Notes under the pieces: model-generated
Told to the model about the DNA's origin: nothing
What the model saw: only the letters and a program-made list of their open reading frames with translations
The model's database searches: none
Assembly: GCF_001553565.1 (NCBI RefSeq)
Contig: NZ_CP014228.1
Span: 372,001 to 436,000 of the forward strand
Length of the DNA stretch: 64,000 nucleotides
Reading direction: 5' to 3'
DNA from: Actinomyces radicidentis
GTDB taxonomy: Bacteria; Actinomycetota; Actinomycetes; Actinomycetales; Actinomycetaceae
Part shown: piece by piece, positions 60,151 through 64,000 of the stretch
How positions within the stretch are numbered: position 1 is the first letter of the stretch
How the letters are laid out: every line of letters starts with the position of its first letter
Program-made: the position numbers and the translations under genes

Positions 60151-60819
60151 TCAGCCGACGAGGCGGTACCCGTCGCCCTCGGCGACGAGCAGGGCCGGGG
60201 CGTCCGCGTCGTCGCCGAGCTTGCGGCGCAGCCAGGTCACGTGCATCTCGACGGTCTGGTGGCTGCCGGTCGGGTCCTCGCCCCAGACCTCCTTGAGGAT
60301 GACGTCCTCGGGGACGGCCTGGCCGGCGCCGCGGACGAGCACGCGCAGGAGCTCGAACTCGCGAGTCGTGAGCTGCAGCTCGCGGGAGCCGATGAAGGCG
60401 CGGTGGGCGGCGACGTCGACGCGGACCTCCCCGCTGGTGAGCTCGTCCTCGGTGGCCTCGCCGGAGGCGCGGCGCACCTGAGCGCGGACGCGGGCGAGCA
60501 GCTCGGCGAGGCGGAAGGGCTTGGTGACGTAGTCGTCCGCGCCGGCGTCGAGTCCGACGACGAGGTCGGTGGCCTCGGAGCGGGCGGTGAGCATGAGGAT
60601 GGGGGTGGTGAGGCCCTGGGCGCGCACCTGGCGGGCGACGTCGAGGCCGTCGATGTCGGGCAGGCCGAGGTCCAGGACGATGATGTCCGCCCCGGAGACC
60701 TCCTCGAGAGCGCCCTTGCCCGTGCCGTGGGCGCGGACCTCGTAGCCCTCGCGTCCGAAGGCGCGCGCGAGCGGCTCGGAGATCGCGGGGTCGTCCTCAA
60801 CGAGAAGCACTGTCGTCAT
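60151..60819 (-). CDS. OmpR/PhoB-family response regulator
   Basis: A 222-residue regulator. Receiver: D9-D10, phospho-acceptor D50 (IIVLDLGLPD), T78 and K100 (VTKPF). Winged-helix domain from about 125: LTTREFELLRVLVRG and VEMHVTWLRRKLG. ATG 60819 follows TAGGAT by seven bases with no ribosome site; an earlier in-frame ATG would lie upstream of that box. Partner of the kinase gene downstream. Confidence 0.94.
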   Translation of the reverse strand: MTTVLLVEDDPAISEPLARAFGREGYEVRAHGTGKGALEEVSGADIIVLDLGLPDIDGLDVARQVRAQGLTTPILMLTARSEATDLVVGLDAGADDYVTKPFRLAELLARVRAQVRRASGEATEDELTSGEVRVDVAAHRAFIGSRELQLTTREFELLRVLVRGAGQAVPEDVILKEVWGEDPTGSHQTVEMHVTWLRRKLGDDADAPALLVAEGDGYRLVG

Positions 60820-60826
60820 GCCATGG

Positions 60827-60832
60827 ATCCTA
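60827..60832 (-). promoter_or_regulatory. Leaderless-type -10 box of the response regulator
   Basis: Minus-strand TAGGAT, seven bases before ATG 60819. Confidence 0.55.
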
Positions 60833-60901
60833 GGCGGTCGACGGGCCCGCGTCATCATTCTGGAGAGGGAGATCGCCTGGCGGTCCCCGTCCCGGCGCAG
60901 G

Positions 60902-62029
60902 TCAGGCGAGCTCGAGGGACCAGGGCACCACGTTGCCGAGGCCCTTGGCGACGACCTCGTGGCAGCGCCGCACGACGTAGCGGTCCGCGACCTCGAGCTC
61001 CCCGATGGCCCTGGCGGTCGCCTCGTCCATGCGGATGCCGCCGGGCTCGGCGGTGTCGACGAGGCGGGAGGCGAGGTTGACGGTGGGGCCGAAGACGTCG
61101 CCGGAGCGGGAGACGACGCGCCCCTGGACTAGGCTGGCGCGCACGAGCATCATCTCGGGGCCGGACTGGATCTCGTCGACGAGGGCGGTGATGACGTCGG
61201 CGGCGGTCTCGAGGTCGTCCGCGATGTACATGACGGCGTCGCCGATGGTCTTGACGACGCGGGCGCCGCGTGAGGTGACGACGTTGCGGGCCGTGGTCTC
61301 GAAGTCGTCGAGCATGGTCGCCAGCTCCTTGCGCCCCATCGTCTGGGCGCGCTGGGTGAAGGAGACGATGTCGACGAAGCCGAGGGAGCGGGTCAGCGGG
61401 TAGAGGTCGGGGCCGGTCTCCTCGCGACCCCGCTGGGCGACCTCGGACTCGGTGCGCCCGAGGAGGGAGGCGAGGTGGCGGCGCCACACGTAGGTGAGCT
61501 GGTCGCTCATGGAGTGGGCCATCTCGTCGACGTGGTCGAGGACGACGAGGCGGGCCGAGGTGTCGTCGAGGTGGAAGCGCTGGGCGACGTCGGAGACGAG
61601 GGTCTCGAGCTGCCACAGGACGAGGCGGTCCATGGTCTGCGCCTGGGCGCGCAGGAGCTCGAGGATGGAGCTCGCGGCGAGGCCGCCGCCGGGGGCGGAG
61701 GGCGAGGGGATGCCGTCGTCGGTCTCGTCGATGAGGTCGGCGATGGCGCGCAGGGCGTCGACGTCGCGGGCGGTGAAGCGGACGGCGTCGGGGTCGAGGT
61801 CGGCGAAGCCCATGGCTCGCCAGAACTTGTGGGCGAAGGACTGGCTCGTGCCCGCCTCGCGGGCGAGCTGGCGGATGCTGTAGACGGGGTCGCCGCCCAG
61901 GAGCATGCGCTCGTGGCCGGTGATGGTGGCCCAGTCCGCGGCGGGGGGCGGGACGGCGGCCGACCCCGGTTGGGGCCCCCGCTCGGGGCTCTGGGAGTCT
62001 CCCTTCGCGGGGGTCGGCTGCTCACTCAC
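60902..62029 (-). CDS. Class III adenylate/guanylate cyclase with N-terminal regulatory domain
   Basis: A 375-residue cyclase. The catalytic domain (about 212-375) holds both metal aspartates (D220 in GFVDIVSFT and D264 in TIGDAVM), K260 and D311 as base-selecting pair, and N318/R322 in VNLASRL, so it should be active and prefers ATP by the Lys/Asp pair. The N-terminal 200 residues are helical with a MerR-like start (YSIRQLAREAGTSQSFAHKF), as in actinobacterial pH- or lipid-regulated cyclases. GTG 62029 follows TACCCT by seven bases. Soluble, no membrane helix. Confidence 0.9.
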   Translation of the reverse strand: MSEQPTPAKGDSQSPERGPQPGSAAVPPPAADWATITGHERMLLGGDPVYSIRQLAREAGTSQSFAHKFWRAMGFADLDPDAVRFTARDVDALRAIADLIDETDDGIPSPSAPGGGLAASSILELLRAQAQTMDRLVLWQLETLVSDVAQRFHLDDTSARLVVLDHVDEMAHSMSDQLTYVWRRHLASLLGRTESEVAQRGREETGPDLYPLTRSLGFVDIVSFTQRAQTMGRKELATMLDDFETTARNVVTSRGARVVKTIGDAVMYIADDLETAADVITALVDEIQSGPEMMLVRASLVQGRVVSRSGDVFGPTVNLASRLVDTAEPGGIRMDEATARAIGELEVADRYVVRRCHEVVAKGLGNVVPWSLELA

Positions 62030-62036
62030 GCCCGAC

Positions 62037-62042
62037 AGGGTA
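62037..62042 (-). promoter_or_regulatory. Leaderless-type -10 box of the cyclase gene
   Basis: Minus-strand TACCCT, seven bases before GTG 62029. Confidence 0.5.
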
Positions 62043-62108
62043 GCGCAGGTCACAGGGGATGTCCCGTCCGGTCGGAAGGTGCTGCTCAGGGCGCTGTCCG
62101 AGGGGCTC

Positions 62109-63014
62109 TCAGGCGGTGCGCAGGGCGGTCACGTCGCCCGCGGTGACGGCGGCGCGGCCGCGCTCGGTCTCCAGGACGAGGCCCGGCTCGAGGTCGACGG
62201 CGCGGCCCGTGACGAGTCCGGAGGGCGTGTCCGCGCGGACCTCCTGGCCCAGCGTGAGGCAGGCGGTGCGCAGCCGTCGCCCGAGGTCTCCGTCCGCGGC
62301 GTCGGGATCGCCGCCGACGGCCTCCCACTCGCCGATGACGGCGGCGAGGCGGTCGCCGAGGTCGTCGAGGACCGCCTCCGGTGTCGTGCGGACGCCGAGT
62401 CTCGCGAGGGAGGCGGCCCAGGGGACGGGGAGCTCCTCCGCTCGCTGGGCGACGTTGACGCCGATGCCGAGGACGACGGCGGGGGCCTCCTCCCGGGAGG
62501 CGGGGACGGCGCCGGGCTCCGGAGCCGCGGCGGGGGGCACGAGCTCGGCGAGCACGCCGACGAGCTTGCGGCTCCTCCCCCAGCCCTGGATCGCCGGTAC
62601 GCCGTCGCCCGGCGCCGCGGCGGACCCGACGCGCCCGTCGGCGGGCACGGCGACGACGTCGTTGGGCCACTTGGTCCGGGCCAGCCACGGGGAGCCGGCC
62701 TCGCGCAGGAGGCCCTCGACGGCGTCGCGGGCGGCGAGGCCGCCGAGCAGCGGGAGCCAGGCGAGGCGCTCGACGGGGACGAGGGGCCGCAGCACGACGG
62801 AGACCGTGAGGGCCCCGGTGGCCGGGGTCTCCCAGCGGTGGTCGGAGCGGCCGCGGCCCGCCGTCTGGGTGCGGGCGCGCAGGGCGGAGAGGTGGGGCCA
62901 TGCCACGGCGGAGGCGGGGTCGAGGGAGCCGCCGGGGCCGGTGAGGGCGGCGCGCAGGTCCGAGCTGGTCGATCCGGTGCGCTCGACGGTGCGCACGAGC
63001 AGGGCCTCGGTCAT
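62109..63014 (-). CDS. birA: Biotin-[acetyl-CoA carboxylase] ligase
   Basis: A 301-residue group I biotin ligase (no DNA-binding domain). TAGRGR at 51-56 binds biotinyl-AMP and KWPND at 115-119 is the second signature; VLGIGVNV follows near 181. A Pro/Ala-rich insert lies after KLVGVLAEL. It would biotinylate the carboxylase subunit encoded at the end of the window. ATG 63014 follows TACGCT by six bases. Confidence 0.94.
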   Translation of the reverse strand: MTEALLVRTVERTGSTSSDLRAALTGPGGSLDPASAVAWPHLSALRARTQTAGRGRSDHRWETPATGALTVSVVLRPLVPVERLAWLPLLGGLAARDAVEGLLREAGSPWLARTKWPNDVVAVPADGRVGSAAAPGDGVPAIQGWGRSRKLVGVLAELVPPAAAPEPGAVPASREEAPAVVLGIGVNVAQRAEELPVPWAASLARLGVRTTPEAVLDDLGDRLAAVIGEWEAVGGDPDAADGDLGRRLRTACLTLGQEVRADTPSGLVTGRAVDLEPGLVLETERGRAAVTAGDVTALRTA

Positions 63015-63020
63015 GCCGTG

Positions 63021-63026
63021 AGCGTA
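63021..63026 (-). promoter_or_regulatory. Leaderless-type -10 box of birA
   Basis: Minus-strand TACGCT, six bases before ATG 63014. Confidence 0.5.
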
Positions 63027-63130
63027 GCCGGGGCCCGGGCGGTCGGGAGGGGCCGGGCGGCGACGCGGAGCGGACTCGTGTCACGGGCCGCGCGGTTCGC
63101 CGGAGCCGGGGCGCCCCGTGGTGGTCTCAC

Positions 63131-63136
63131 TAGGCT
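63131..63136 (+). promoter_or_regulatory. Leaderless-type -10 box of maf
   Basis: TAGGCT, six bases before GTG 63143. Confidence 0.5.
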
Positions 63137-63142
63137 GGGGCC

Positions 63143-63829
63143 GTGCTCCTCCTCGCGTCGAAGTCCCCCGGTCGTCTCTCAACGCTGCGCGCCGCAGGCG
63201 TCGAGCCCCTCGTGCGCGTCTCCGAGGTCGACGAGCCCGCCGTCCTGGCGGACCTCGCCCACGAGCGCGCCGCCGCCGGGTCGCCGGCTCCCACGCCCGC
63301 CGAGCAGGTCCAGGCCCTCGCACGCGCGAAGGCCCTCGCCGTCGTGGGCTCCCTCTGCGCCGAGGAGCGCGCCCTGCCGGGGCTCGTCGTCGTCGGCTGC
63401 GACTCGATGCTGGAGATCGACGGGGAGGTCGTCGGCAAGCCGCGCACGCCCGAGCGCGTCGTCGAGCGCTGGCGCGCCATGCGCGGGCACCGCGGCGCCC
63501 TGCACACCGGCCACTTCCTCGTGCGCGCCTCGGACGGCACCACCGCGGAGGGCGTCTCCACCGCGCTCATCGGCTTCGCCGACGTCAGCGACGCCGAGAT
63601 CGAGGCCTACGCCGCCACCGAGGAGCCCCTGTGGTGCGCCGGGGCCTTCACGATCGACGGCCTGGGCGGCGCCTTCATCGAGTCGATCGAGGGGGACCCG
63701 CACGGCGTCGTCGGCATCTCCCTGCCCCTCCTGCGCCGTCTCCTCGCCGGGCTCGGCGTCACGTGGACGGATCTGTGGGGGCGCCCGGGTGGAGCGGCTG
63801 GGTCCACCGGTGCGGGGTCGGGCGCGTGA
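63143..63829 (+). CDS. maf: Maf-family nucleotide pyrophosphatase
   Basis: A 228-residue Maf protein, which hydrolyses non-canonical or excess nucleoside triphosphates. LLLASKSPGRLSTL at the N-terminus gives the phosphate-binding loop, VVGCDSMLEIDGEVVGKPRT the catalytic Asp with the G-K-P motif, and GAFTIDGLGGAFIESIEGD the C-terminal signature. It starts as a leaderless-type GTG and its stop overlaps the biotin carboxylase start as GTGA. Confidence 0.94.
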   Translation: MLLLASKSPGRLSTLRAAGVEPLVRVSEVDEPAVLADLAHERAAAGSPAPTPAEQVQALARAKALAVVGSLCAEERALPGLVVVGCDSMLEIDGEVVGKPRTPERVVERWRAMRGHRGALHTGHFLVRASDGTTAEGVSTALIGFADVSDAEIEAYAATEEPLWCAGAFTIDGLGGAFIESIEGDPHGVVGISLPLLRRLLAGLGVTWTDLWGRPGGAAGSTGAGSGA

Positions 63830-64000
63830 GGCGGCTGCTCGTCGCCGCCCGCGGGCTCACCGCGCTGCGCGTGGCCCGCACAGCCCGGCGCCTGGGCTGG
63901 TCGCCGGTCGGCGTCGTCACCGCCGCCGACCGCGACGCCGTGTGGACGCGGGCGCTCGACGACGCCGCCGAGGTCACCGCCTACGACGACGTCGACGCCC
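63826..64000 (+). CDS. Biotin carboxylase / acyl-CoA carboxylase alpha subunit (partial)
   Basis: The first 58 codons of a gene cut by the window edge. The start VRRLLVAARGLTALRVARTA, then RRLGWSPVGVVTAADRDA, aligns with the biotin carboxylase N-terminus (usually VLIANRGEIALRV...SDADRDA). The usual N-R-G-E-I has become A-R-G-L-T, a deviation that may be tolerated. Placement after maf and near birA matches actinobacterial accA-type genes. It is translationally coupled to maf. Confidence 0.78.
   Translation, partial: MRRLLVAARGLTALRVARTARRLGWSPVGVVTAADRDAVWTRALDDAAEVTAYDDVDA

Noticed and set aside
58867-61080. A 737-codon plus-strand open frame opposite the two-component genes
   Set aside because: Shadow frame: the kinase and regulator on the other strand have all catalytic motifs.

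Overview
The window is very GC-rich actinobacterial chromosome. Gene content points to a Gram-positive actinomycete, most likely Actinomyces or a close relative; that genus call is inference from a fused RmlC-RmlD enzyme, two LCP ligases, DUF6541 membrane proteins and the wbbL-LCP-purEK-gtrA-birA-maf-accA neighbourhood, not from a marker gene. No rRNA, tRNA, transposase, integrase or CRISPR array was seen. There is no gene-free stretch over 300 bases.

Region 1 (1-7,500) looks like a phosphocholine/teichoic-type block: the tail of a LicA-like choline kinase, a LicB-like permease, two LicD-family phosphotransferases, a Wzx-type flippase, two GT2 enzymes and one GT4 enzyme. Region 2 (7,500-20,900) holds a GT2/DUF2304/DUF2142 trio, a fused RmlC-RmlD, an ABC polysaccharide exporter (Wzm plus a Wzt with a C-terminal carbohydrate-binding domain) and a run of translationally coupled glycosyltransferases. 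Region 3 (20,900-28,900) encodes a secreted amidase/glucosaminidase with twelve choline-binding-type repeats, a GH78 alpha-L-rhamnosidase split by a frameshift at a G8 tract, RmlB, and a TagD-like glycerol-3-phosphate cytidylyltransferase. Region 4 (29,000-48,950) is a second glycan cluster: two DUF6541 membrane proteins, a UDP-sugar dehydrogenase, four GTs, a WecB/WbpI epimerase, a truncated GT flanked by paired palindromic repeats, a second Wzx, and WbpB-WbpE-WbpD, which together make up a route to UDP-diacetamido-mannuronic acid; then a second GT2/DUF2304 pair. Region 5 (48,950-64,000) is more conserved: WbbL-like rhamnosyltransferase, two LCP ligases, GalE, PurE, PurK, a PIG-V-like membrane mannosyltransferase, GtrA, DedA, a two-component system, a class III nucleotide cyclase, BirA, Maf and the start of a biotin carboxylase.

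Together the genes describe synthesis of several surface glycopolymers: nucleotide sugars (dTDP-rhamnose, UDP-galactose, UDP-ManNAc3NAcA, CDP-glycerol), assembly by about 16 glycosyltransferases, export by two flippases and one ABC transporter, decoration by LicD, attachment to peptidoglycan by LCP ligases, and remodelling by a hydrolase that probably docks on the choline put on by LicD. RmlA, an initiating phosphoglycosyltransferase and a recognisable Wzy polymerase were not found here. Two start modes coexist: glycan operons use Shine-Dalgarno sites and ATGA/GTGA overlaps, while 14 genes have a TANNNT box 6-7 bases before a GTG or ATG and are probably leaderless.
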